A stretch of DNA of 64,000 bases from contig JAFZIO010000039.1 in the NCBI GenBank assembly GCA_017554335.1, forward strand, positions 39,143 through 103,142, in the 5' to 3' direction. Every line of letters starts with the position of its first letter. The first letter of the stretch is position 1. This DNA comes from Bacteroidales bacterium. Its GTDB lineage: Bacteria; Bacteroidota; Bacteroidia; Bacteroidales; UBA932. Under the pieces are notes generated by a model. That model was given only the letters and a program-made list of their open reading frames with translations, made no database searches and was not told where the DNA came from. A program made the translations under genes and the position numbers. Shown one piece after another: positions 36,801-43,935 of this stretch.

Positions 36801-37412
36801 AAGACCGGAGACGGAGCCGAGCAGATCGACGCTACCGATATGTTCCTTCTGGGTAACGTGATGCCTCACTCCACCGGCGGTATCAACAATACCTTCCATA
36901 TGGGCCGGGTGACCTTCAACTTCTATTTCGATTACGGCATCGGCCACTCTATCTACAACTACATGAAGACCCGTATGGTTCAGAACACACTGGGTTACAG
37001 TAACTCCAACGTGGATGTGAACCTGGTCTCCCAGTGCTGGCGCAAGCCTGGCGACGATGCTAGCGTGGCACGTTTCTTCCCCAACGACGCCGACTACGGC
37101 AACCGCAACTATTCCCGCTGTTCCAGCTACAACGTGGAAAATGCGAGTTACCTCTGCCTGCGTGACGCATCTCTCTATTACGACCTGCCCGACAAATGGG
37201 CTAAGGCCGTTGCCATGAAGAAGATAAGCGTCGGCGTTACCGGCAATACTCTCTGGTACTTCACCCGCGTCAGCGGCGCCATCAGCCCCGAGACCGGTAT
37301 CAGCAGCGATTCCGATTCCAACCAGTATTCCTCCGTGCAGATGGGCAGTGCAACTTCGAACATCATGCCCGCCGCCCGCAAGGTGCTGTTTAACCTCAAG
37401 ATAACGTTCTAA
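33843..37412 (+). CDS. susC: SusC-family TonB-dependent transducer with STN domain
   Basis: The 1189-residue protein has a signal peptide, an STN domain (about 28-110, LSISRATVSSFTSALTRQ), a carboxypeptidase-regulatory-like domain (about 115-195, ISGRVVDGNGDPLPGAGV), and the SusC plug signature VVVGYGTQ and DPLFLVDGV. A long barrel follows, ending FNLKITF. The STN domain marks a signalling receptor that talks to FecR. SusC proteins import glycans or other oligomers as a lidded complex with SusD. Here the downstream phosphodiesterase suggests a glycerophosphodiester-containing ligand; that is inference. Confidence 0.95.
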   Translation: MRKTKLLFFCVLTALGAWLGTAAHAQDALYDVDLSISRATVSSFTSALTRQTGILFSYDTELASKSLGNISIKQNQATLESIMTRAFAGKGIDWKVVNRTVVLTAAKQEGAGRSVISGRVVDGNGDPLPGAGVLIKGTTKGTTTDADGRYTIAADPGSVLEFSFIGYTTQEQAVGRQSVINVALSDDATLLEDVVVVGYGTQSRKTLSTAIAKVDGDKLMDAPVSTVGDALKGKVTGLRIASNNNLPGESPRFLIRGGSSINRSNDPLFLVDGVERGIDDLNPNDIESIEVLKDAASSAIYGSRASNGVILVTTKKGNAYKQPQVVFDSQVGFTSPARTWKLANATEFLTIIRPAAFQGPNSALVLNGGNGAGIGNTESTSTYSTRYLQDGESVPDGYLSMPDPVDPAKTIIYTDHNWQNDWYHPSLYHKQYVGINGGTKDVKYAASVGYLGDDGMVAMSAFKNFTMHGNTSFKVTKWLEASTTFDYSNGVKNPMTSDYFTVLGRGIMMSPTHIGKYPDGTFATGGTNKNQQTAEFYETFYDRETQRQKFMGSINLKAQLTDWLTATAQYALYDNSYRGSYYTKGEVNGSVNFVSTNRSTTETRTQTQRQNFQAYLTADKKFGKHRLSATAGYDWSRWHYWYVTAGNTGSLSDKVPMLTSGGSNTAGTMSMSNQDYETALISYFGRVGYNFADRYILAATFRADGSSLFLGENKWGYFPSVSAAWVISEEPFFAAAKDKVNMFKIRASLGQTGNNNIARTDPLGAYSQSTYDTYNVLLPSKMVNSGLKWETTTQLDLGVDLSFLNDRVRIVADYYNKLTTDLIYSITLPDTGQFGSVNANVGSVRFWGAEFELHTVNVQKRNFSWETDFTYSLSRNVVVSLPDEYKYELVDMDGNAVLDANGEPVYGWRIGGYTTASGYRFGGTAVGEPLGRIWGYKVAGILQTEEEAAAAYYDTQSHGYRRSDGQSIQGRKDAGDFEWVNRRGTAKTGDGAEQIDATDMFLLGNVMPHSTGGINNTFHMGRVTFNFYFDYGIGHSIYNYMKTRMVQNTLGYSNSNVDVNLVSQCWRKPGDDASVARFFPNDADYGNRNYSRCSSYNVENASYLCLRDASLYYDLPDKWAKAVAMKKISVGVTGNTLWYFTRVSGAISPETGISSDSDSNQYSSVQMGSATSNIMPAARKVLFNLKITF

Positions 37413-37425
37413 GGAGGAGATGACT

Positions 37426-38931
37426 ATGAAACAGATAATTAGACTTATAGGTATAGCAGTCCTTTGCTCGGCAGCCTTTACATCCTGCCATAAGGATCTC
37501 GAAATCCCTTACGACAATGCCCTTTCCGTCAGTAACATGTGGAAAGATGCATCGGACCTTGAGCAGTCCGTGCCGGGCATTTACAAACGTCTTCATTCTT
37601 ATTTCTCGGACACCGAGTGCAATGTGTTCTATTTTGGAGAGACCCGCGTAGGCGACTATATGTGGGGCCCTTCACTGGAGAGCAAGGTACAGGACAACTT
37701 CAAGATTGCCTGCCGCCACAACACCCTTACCCCTTCCAATACCATTGGATGGTCCGGCCTTTATTCTACTATTGACCAGGCCAATGCGGTACTGAAGCAC
37801 GGTCCTGATTGCAACGCCCCCGAAGCCCGTCTTGAGTGGGCTAACGCCCAGGCCTATTTCGCCCGCGCATTCTGCTATTTCTATGCGGCAAGAATCTGGG
37901 GTGAAGTTCCTGTGAACCTGCTTCCGGTGGAATCCACCACCCAGGAGGAATGCTATCCTTCGCAGAAGAGCATTGCGGAAGTTTACGAGCAGGTAGAGAA
38001 GGACATCCTTGCCTGTGAGGAGCTTGCCGACAAGCTCGGCAGCGAAAAGTACTTCGGCACCAAGGACGCCCTCAACACCCTCAAGGCCGATTATGCCCTC
38101 TGGATGTACGCTACCCGTGACGGCGGTGCCAAGTATCTTGACATGGCTGCGGAAGCCCTTAACGCCATCGGCATTTCTTCTTCCAGGCTGCTGCCCGAAT
38201 ACGACAAGGTGTTCGACCGCACAAACAAGAAGAATGCGGAGATTATTTTCTCTCTTGCCCTCAGCGCTTCCGACACCGGCGGCTACCAGATTTATTTCTG
38301 CCAGCCTTCCAACCTCATTGCCAATGCTTACCGCAACAACCCTGTGCCTATTTCTTCTACCCAGTGGTGGAGTTATTCTCCTGCCTTCGTGAACGAACTC
38401 AAGGCCAGCGAGGCCAAGGGAGATACGCGTGTGGCTACCAACCTCGGTTACGGCCCTTATTCCTCGGCTTCCGACAAGCATGAGATTACCTGGTGCAACA
38501 AACTCGTAGGAGATAAGTCCAAGAGCCCTGTGATACAGGACAACGACCTGATTTACTATCGCTACGGCTATGTGGTGATGCTCGATGCAGAGCTCAAGTA
38601 CTACAAGAAGGATTATGCAGGAGCCAACGCTTCGCTCAACCTGATTGCAAAGCGTGCTTATGGCGTAGACAAGTACTACACCAGCACTGCTCCGGCAGAT
38701 GTTCTCAACAACATAGTGCACGAGTACTTTATGGAGTTCCCCGCAGAAGGTATGATCTGGTGGGCCCTTATCCGTACAGGCAAGATCTGGGATATGGTTC
38801 CCAATTCCGAGATTCCCGAGCAGACCTTCAAGGACCTGCGTGCCAAGAATTCCAACATCCTTCTGTGGCCCATTGCACAGGGTTCCATCAACAAGAATTC
38901 CAATCTCCATCAGATCGAAGGATGGCAATAG
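37426..38931 (+). CDS. susD: SusD/RagB-family surface lipoprotein
   Basis: The 501-residue protein has a lipobox (FTSCHKD) and the SusD/RagB fold: N-terminal TPR-like segments (ARAFCYFYAARIWGEVPVNL, a typical SusD stretch) and the C-terminal EIPEQTFKDLRAKNSNILLWPI. It acts as the substrate-binding lid on SusC. The frame also has an ATG at 37420, but GGAGGAG at 37413-37419 is six bases before the ATG at 37426, which I prefer. This is one of few good Shine-Dalgarno sequences in the window. It starts 13 bases after the susC stop. Confidence 0.93.
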   Translation: MKQIIRLIGIAVLCSAAFTSCHKDLEIPYDNALSVSNMWKDASDLEQSVPGIYKRLHSYFSDTECNVFYFGETRVGDYMWGPSLESKVQDNFKIACRHNTLTPSNTIGWSGLYSTIDQANAVLKHGPDCNAPEARLEWANAQAYFARAFCYFYAARIWGEVPVNLLPVESTTQEECYPSQKSIAEVYEQVEKDILACEELADKLGSEKYFGTKDALNTLKADYALWMYATRDGGAKYLDMAAEALNAIGISSSRLLPEYDKVFDRTNKKNAEIIFSLALSASDTGGYQIYFCQPSNLIANAYRNNPVPISSTQWWSYSPAFVNELKASEAKGDTRVATNLGYGPYSSASDKHEITWCNKLVGDKSKSPVIQDNDLIYYRYGYVVMLDAELKYYKKDYAGANASLNLIAKRAYGVDKYYTSTAPADVLNNIVHEYFMEFPAEGMIWWALIRTGKIWDMVPNSEIPEQTFKDLRAKNSNILLWPIAQGSINKNSNLHQIEGWQ

Positions 38932-38948
38932 TTTAAACCGATTGAATT

Positions 38949-39377
38949 ATGAAGAAGATATTTGCAATTATTGCTGCTGCAGCTCTGTGCTTCGGAGCGG
39001 TGTCCTGCAACAAGGAATTGATTCCCGACGGCGCCGATACCACTACTCTGAGGGTATCAGTAAGTCCGGACCCCGGAGTGGTTCCGGCAGCCGGAAAGGA
39101 TTTTGAAGCGGTAGTCATCGTTCATCAGGGCGTCAGTTTCAATGTCCCCTGGACCGTCAGCGTAGATGGTGACGCGGCATGGGTTTCTGTTTCCGCAAAG
39201 GACATAACTACACATTTCACGGGTACATATGCCGGAGATGACACGGATGTGGTTCAGAGCGGCATATCATGTGTCGTGGCACCCAACCTCACCGGCAAGA
39301 AGCGCAATGTAAACATACGCTTTACGGTGGCCGACGGCTCGTCCATTGTGTATACCCTTATCCAGAGCGCCAAGTAG
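38949..39377 (+). CDS. Small BACON-type surface lipoprotein
   Basis: The 142-residue protein has a lipoprotein signal (lipobox AVSCNKE) followed by one beta-sandwich domain (about 32-140) with WTVSVDGDAAWVSVS and a C-terminal strand IVYTLIQSAK, matching BACON-like folds. Such domains bind mucin or glycans, or act as spacers, in Bacteroidetes surface proteins. It lies 17 bases after susD and six before the phosphodiesterase gene, so it is part of the same operon and may be a surface binding protein for the same ligand. Confidence 0.72.
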   Translation: MKKIFAIIAAAALCFGAVSCNKELIPDGADTTTLRVSVSPDPGVVPAAGKDFEAVVIVHQGVSFNVPWTVSVDGDAAWVSVSAKDITTHFTGTYAGDDTDVVQSGISCVVAPNLTGKKRNVNIRFTVADGSSIVYTLIQSAK

Positions 39378-39383
39378 CAGAAG

Positions 39384-40319
39384 ATGAAAGCATCAAAACT
39401 ATTTGCAGGTTTGGCTTTGGCTGCGGCTCTCGTTGCGGCTCTCCCTTCATGCGAGAAGCCGGACATTCCGCAGCCCAAGCCTATCGATGTTCCGGACGAT
39501 CCCGACACGCCGTCGGATAAGAACCTCGCTACCGAGCCTGCGGCATGCGACAACAAGGTGGTCGCGCATCGCGGCGGATCCCGTGAAACCGGCATGCCGG
39601 ACAATTCCAGGGCCGCCCTGCGCTATTCCATGTCGCTGAAGTGCTATGCCATGGAGTGCGATATCTATTGGACCAAAGACGACAATGTGATAATCGCACA
39701 CGCCAAGGATACCTATTACGTGAACGGGCTGAGACCCTGGGAACATACGGTGGAGGAAATACGCAAGGCCGGCAAACTCAGCAACGGGGAAGAGATTCCC
39801 ACGCTTGAGGAATTCCTGGACATCGTACAGGTGGAGGGCAACTGCACCAAACTCTGCATCGATATCAAGAATCTCGACGGCAATCTTACTGCATACCCTA
39901 TCAATGCTGTCAAGCGTTCCTGTGAGATTATCAAGGAGCGCAAGGCGGAAAAGTTCTGTGAATTTATCTGCACCGGCAATGAGACCGTAGCCAAAGCTGC
40001 CGCCAACTACAAGGCTGCATACGGCATACCTGTGGGCTGGATGGCCAACAAGGCTCCTTCAAGCCATAAGGCTATTGGCTTCAGCTGGGCCAACCTCTCC
40101 GCAGCCAGTTACATGACTCCCTATGGAGACGGGGTGCGCACCATTGACGAGTTCAAGAATGCGGGCATGGAAATCAGCGTCTTCAATATTGACAAAGAGT
40201 CAGGGGACGGGAACGCCGTCTACAGCGATGAGGCTGTCAATTATTATGTCAGCCGCTATGACGACCTGCGTTTTATCTGCACCAACTATCCTTCCTGGTT
40301 ACTAAAAAAACTACAATAA
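39384..40319 (+). CDS. Lipoprotein glycerophosphodiester phosphodiesterase
   Basis: The 311-residue protein has a lipobox (LPSC, Cys23), a proline-rich spacer, and a GDPD TIM barrel (about 55-310). The catalytic and metal motifs are visible: AHRGG (His62, Arg63), MECDIYWTKDD (Glu and Asp ligands), IIAHAKD (second His) and LCIDIKN. GDPD enzymes cut glycerophosphodiesters into sn-glycerol-3-phosphate and an alcohol. The variant spacing after AHRGG (SRETGMPDNS instead of an ENT start) is slightly unusual but keeps Glu and Asn. As a lipoprotein in a SusCD operon it probably acts on the surface or in the periplasm on imported glycerophosphodiesters or teichoic-acid-like chains. GlpT lies one gene downstream. 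Confidence 0.88.
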   Translation: MKASKLFAGLALAAALVAALPSCEKPDIPQPKPIDVPDDPDTPSDKNLATEPAACDNKVVAHRGGSRETGMPDNSRAALRYSMSLKCYAMECDIYWTKDDNVIIAHAKDTYYVNGLRPWEHTVEEIRKAGKLSNGEEIPTLEEFLDIVQVEGNCTKLCIDIKNLDGNLTAYPINAVKRSCEIIKERKAEKFCEFICTGNETVAKAAANYKAAYGIPVGWMANKAPSSHKAIGFSWANLSAASYMTPYGDGVRTIDEFKNAGMEISVFNIDKESGDGNAVYSDEAVNYYVSRYDDLRFICTNYPSWLLKKLQ

Positions 40320-40337
40320 CACAAAACCACACACACA

Positions 40338-42257
40338 ATGAAAATCAAGTCCTTTTTAATGGCATCCCTGGCAGTGCTCGCTGTAGCGGCATGTGAGCCC
40401 AAGGTTGAGCCCGTCGAGACTCCTTCCAGCATAGAGCTCGGCAAAAAAACTGTCGCCATCAGTGCCGACGGCGAGACACAGAGCGTCGCTCTTACAGCCA
40501 ACTGTGAGTGGACGGCAACTGCCACTGCAAATTGGATCTCTGTAGCTCCTGCTTCAGGAAACGGCAACACTACACTGTCTGTCATCGTCAGTGAGAACGC
40601 CACAACAGAGGCCCGTGACGGTAAGGTTACGGTTACCAGCAAGGACGGAAAAGCAAGCGCTGAGCTCCTTGTTTCCCAGGCTGGACAGAAGGCCGGCCCC
40701 GAAGGTCCCGAAGGACCTGAAGGACCCGATCAGCCTGAGGATACTCATGCCATCAAGACTGCCGAGCAGCTCGCAACATTCTTCGCTGAGGCTGCTACTT
40801 ATACCTCCGAAGACGAATGGAGCCTCGGCGCCGACATCGATTGCGGCGGTGCTACCATCAGCCCTGCAGGAGGTTTCGCAGGCGTGCTTGACGGCAAGGA
40901 TCACAAGATCTACAACTATAAGGTCGCTTCCGCAGAGGCTACGTCAGGTCTGTTCCTGACCGTCAGCGGTACCATCAAGAATGTCATTTTCGGTTCCAAG
41001 GACGGTTCCAGCTGGGACGGATTCTCTACCGTTACTTATGTTGACGATGCTCCTACCTTCCATACAGGCGGTGTTTGCGCAGACCTGTCCGGTACTCTTG
41101 AGAATGTTAAGAACTTCGCAAAGGTTGCTGTGGTATTTAAGAATACGGAGGTCTCCGGAATCGGCGGCCTCGTGGGCAGCATCGGCTCTCCCGCAAAGAT
41201 CAGCAATTGTGAAAACGGGGCTCAGATCGAGCTCTCCGGCACTATGGGCAACGGCGCTTATGCCGGCGGTATCGTAGGTTATGCCAACAATGCAGAAGCC
41301 GTTATTGAGAATTGCGTCAGTTCCGCAACCCAGGAGTACACCATTGTCAATGCCAAGTATTTGATGTATGGCGGTATAGCCGGCTACATCCGCGGCGGTA
41401 CCCTGGTGAACAAGTGCCAGAACGTAGGTGACATCACCTTCAATAACGCCGAAGCAGGAGGAACCTATATCATGATTGCCGGTATCGTAGGCGGCGTGTA
41501 TTATGCTGCTAACGTGACCAACTGCACCAACAAGGGTGCTATCACTACCAACCGCAACCAGGTGAGCCGTATCGGCGGTATCGTCGGTACCCTTAACTCC
41601 CAGGGTATCATCGAGGGCAATGTGAATGAGGGTAAGGTCTCTATTGTCCAGGATTTCGCAAATGCCAACTGGCAGGCTGCCGGTGGTATCGTCGGCTTCC
41701 AGGAGAAGGTTGAGACTGAGAATATTATCCGTAACAACACCAACAAGGGTGCCGTTGAGGTGGTTGTAGAGAATGCTACAACACACGCCAACAAGGTTAC
41801 CGCAGGCGGTATTATCGGCCTTGGCGTGCTTGGTCTGGATGTTTCCGGAAACGTGAACGAAGGTGCTGTTTCCATCACCAATAAGGCTGCCGGTCCTTGC
41901 TACGCAGGCGGTATCGTCGGCTGGTTCAAGGGCAACAACTCCTGCACCAAGAATAATGAGAACAAGGGTGCGGTCAGCTGCAAGACCTCCGATGACGCTG
42001 CATCAGTTGCAGGCGGTGTAGTGGGTTGCGTGAACGACAAGGTCGGAACCTGTACCTCCGACAAGAACATCGGTGCGGTCACATGCGCAAATGCAGCGGC
42101 AGCCGGTTCCATAGCAGGTACCAATAATGGAACCCTGACCAACTGCGTGGCCGGCGGAAGCGTCAACGGCACAGCCCTTACCGACGCCAACTTCAACACC
42201 CTTATCCAGGGCGCCTCGAGTACCGGTAAGGCAGAAGGTACCACCTTGGCTAAGTAA
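40338..42257 (+). CDS. Surface lipoprotein: BACON domain, collagen-like linker, GLUG beta-helix
   Basis: The 639-residue protein has a lipobox (AVAACEP), a BACON domain at about 30-118 (WTATATANWISVAPASG), a short GPEGPEGPEGP linker, and a GLUG-type helix from about 135 with repeats of GGIVG and CxNxG. The helix entry (ADIDCGGATISPAGGFAGVLDGKDH) matches that of the protein at 8688. It is the last gene before a terminator and belongs to the SusCD/GDPD operon, 18 bases after the phosphodiesterase. It is likely a surface binding protein; its ligand is unknown. Confidence 0.8.
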   Translation: MKIKSFLMASLAVLAVAACEPKVEPVETPSSIELGKKTVAISADGETQSVALTANCEWTATATANWISVAPASGNGNTTLSVIVSENATTEARDGKVTVTSKDGKASAELLVSQAGQKAGPEGPEGPEGPDQPEDTHAIKTAEQLATFFAEAATYTSEDEWSLGADIDCGGATISPAGGFAGVLDGKDHKIYNYKVASAEATSGLFLTVSGTIKNVIFGSKDGSSWDGFSTVTYVDDAPTFHTGGVCADLSGTLENVKNFAKVAVVFKNTEVSGIGGLVGSIGSPAKISNCENGAQIELSGTMGNGAYAGGIVGYANNAEAVIENCVSSATQEYTIVNAKYLMYGGIAGYIRGGTLVNKCQNVGDITFNNAEAGGTYIMIAGIVGGVYYAANVTNCTNKGAITTNRNQVSRIGGIVGTLNSQGIIEGNVNEGKVSIVQDFANANWQAAGGIVGFQEKVETENIIRNNTNKGAVEVVVENATTHANKVTAGGIIGLGVLGLDVSGNVNEGAVSITNKAAGPCYAGGIVGWFKGNNSCTKNNENKGAVSCKTSDDAASVAGGVVGCVNDKVGTCTSDKNIGAVTCANAAAAGSIAGTNNGTLTNCVAGGSVNGTALTDANFNTLIQGASSTGKAEGTTLAK

Positions 42258-42273
42258 TATAATCGATTATTAG

Positions 42274-42304
42274 AAAGGCGCGGCTGTAATGTCGCGCCTT
42301 TTTA
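42274..42304 (+). terminator. Terminator after the SusCD/GDPD operon
   Basis: AAAGGCGCG pairs perfectly with CGCGCCTTT around a 10-base loop, ending in a T-rich stretch. It separates the operon from glpT, so glpT may have its own promoter or depend on read-through. Confidence 0.8.
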
Positions 42305-42336
42305 TTAACTTAGCAGACTGTAAAGCTAATCACATT

Positions 42337-43668
42337 ATGGCTGAAGTCAAAAAGACCAAACATTCTTTCAAGTACTGGCAGTGGAGAGTCATCATCTGCT
42401 CGATGATAGGCTACGCGATGTTCTATTTCGTCCGTAAGAACTTCTCCTTCGCCATCCCGCTCCTGCAGCAAGTTTATCCGGAAATTACCAAAGCACAATT
42501 CGGTGCCATCATTTCTGCAGGCGGTATCATTTACGGTATTTCCAAGCTGATTAACGGCGTAATAGGCGACCGTACCAATGCCCGCTGGCATCTGGTGATC
42601 GGCCTCGGCGTCTGCGTGGCGGTAAACTTCCTCTTCGGATGGACCGACAAGCTCACCACGCTTATCACCGGAGTCACCGAAGGGCCTGATTTCATCGGCG
42701 GTTTCATTACCATAATGTCGGTGCTGTACATAATCAACCAGATATTCCAGGGCTGCGGATTCGCGCCGTGTAACCACTTGATGGTAAACTGGGTGCCGCC
42801 TCATGAGCTGGCAACCAAGATGAGTATCTGGAACACTTCCCACAGCATCGGCGCCTTTGTTGCAGCGGTTATCTGCGGATACCTTACCAGCTGGCAGCTC
42901 TGCTTCTGGGTTCCCGCAACCATTTCGCTCTTCGGAGTGTTCTTCATAATAATCACCCTTCGTGACACCCCTAAATCCGTCGGCCTTCCCGAACTCCCCA
43001 AGGTTGAGGGAGAGCTGGACGAGAGCAAAGGCAAAGACAAGAAAGAGTGGCGCAAGTTCCTGGTGCAGAAGGTATTCCTGAACCCGGTCATCTGGATTCT
43101 CGCCCTCACCGACCTCTTCGTCTATGTAGTGCGTTTCGCCATCCTGGACTGGGGCCCTTCAATGCTTCAGGACATGGGCCTGAGCCAGGCGCTCTCCGGC
43201 TGGACCGTAGCAATCTTCGAGGTTGCAGGCTGTCTGGGAATGATATTCGCCGGATTTGTGTCCGACAAGTTCTTCAAGAGCCGCAGCCAGCGTGTATGCG
43301 CCATCGAGATGGTGATAGTTGCAGGATGCCTCGTGGCCCTGCATTATATCCAGGACATGAACAGCCCTGTGCTCTTCCTCATCGTGCTGGCCCTCGCGGG
43401 ATTCTTCCTTTATGGTCCCCAGGCCCTTCTGGGTGTGGTGGCCTCCAACGAGGTGAGCAAGAAGGCCGCATCTTCCGCAGTGGGTATAATCGGTTTCATG
43501 AGCTACCTCAGCACCCTTATTACCGGTTATCCTCTCGGTAAGTTCGCCGATACTTATGGCTGGCACCCGATCTTTATCCTGATGGCGGGAGTAGCCGTGG
43601 TCGGCTTCCTGCTCATCGTTACTCTGTGGAACCTTAAGGACCGTTCCCGCAGCGTCGTCGCCGAATAG
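42337..43668 (+). CDS. GlpT/UhpT-type organophosphate:phosphate antiporter
   Basis: The 443-residue MFS protein has 12 predicted membrane helices. It shows the signature of the organophosphate:phosphate antiporter family (YAMFYFVRKNFSFAIPLL near the start, GISKLINGVIGDR, and the helix-5 stretch QGCGFAPCNHLMVNWVP). Such proteins exchange glycerol-3-phosphate or hexose-6-phosphate for phosphate across the inner membrane. The nearby phosphodiesterase favours glycerol-3-phosphate. I chose the ATG at 42337 because the 16 codons before it overlap the terminator region. ptsH starts two bases after its stop, which links it physically to the PTS genes. Confidence 0.87.
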   Translation: MAEVKKTKHSFKYWQWRVIICSMIGYAMFYFVRKNFSFAIPLLQQVYPEITKAQFGAIISAGGIIYGISKLINGVIGDRTNARWHLVIGLGVCVAVNFLFGWTDKLTTLITGVTEGPDFIGGFITIMSVLYIINQIFQGCGFAPCNHLMVNWVPPHELATKMSIWNTSHSIGAFVAAVICGYLTSWQLCFWVPATISLFGVFFIIITLRDTPKSVGLPELPKVEGELDESKGKDKKEWRKFLVQKVFLNPVIWILALTDLFVYVVRFAILDWGPSMLQDMGLSQALSGWTVAIFEVAGCLGMIFAGFVSDKFFKSRSQRVCAIEMVIVAGCLVALHYIQDMNSPVLFLIVLALAGFFLYGPQALLGVVASNEVSKKAASSAVGIIGFMSYLSTLITGYPLGKFADTYGWHPIFILMAGVAVVGFLLIVTLWNLKDRSRSVVAE

Positions 43669-43670
43669 TC

Positions 43671-43934
43671 ATGGTTTCAGCTAAAACCGTCATAAACGCT
43701 CCCACCGGGCTGCATGCGCGCCCGGCAGGGGAGCTGGTGGCCCTTGTCAAGAGCTTCGAGGGCTCTGCCGTAAAGCTTGCCACCGCTGTCCGCAGCGTCA
43801 ACGCCGCTTCCATGCTGTCCCTGCTGTCGCTTGGCCTGAAGGCCGGCACCGAGGTGGAAATCACCGTCGAAGGCGGGCGCGAAGCGGAGGCCCTTGCCGC
43901 CGTCAAGGCGTTCATCGATAATCTCGCCGACTGA
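43671..43934 (+). CDS. ptsH: PTS phosphocarrier protein HPr
   Basis: The 87-residue protein has the phosphorylation site TGLHARPAG with His15, and a central helix SVNAASMLSLLSLGL in which Ser47 matches the Ser46 regulatory site of Gram-positive HPr. HPr takes phosphate from Enzyme I and gives it to the mannitol EIIA domain. It follows glpT by two bases and precedes ptsI by one, so the three are co-translated. No HPr kinase gene lies in the window, so regulatory serine phosphorylation is uncertain. Confidence 0.93.
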   Translation: MVSAKTVINAPTGLHARPAGELVALVKSFEGSAVKLATAVRSVNAASMLSLLSLGLKAGTEVEITVEGGREAEALAAVKAFIDNLAD

Positions 43935-43935
43935 T

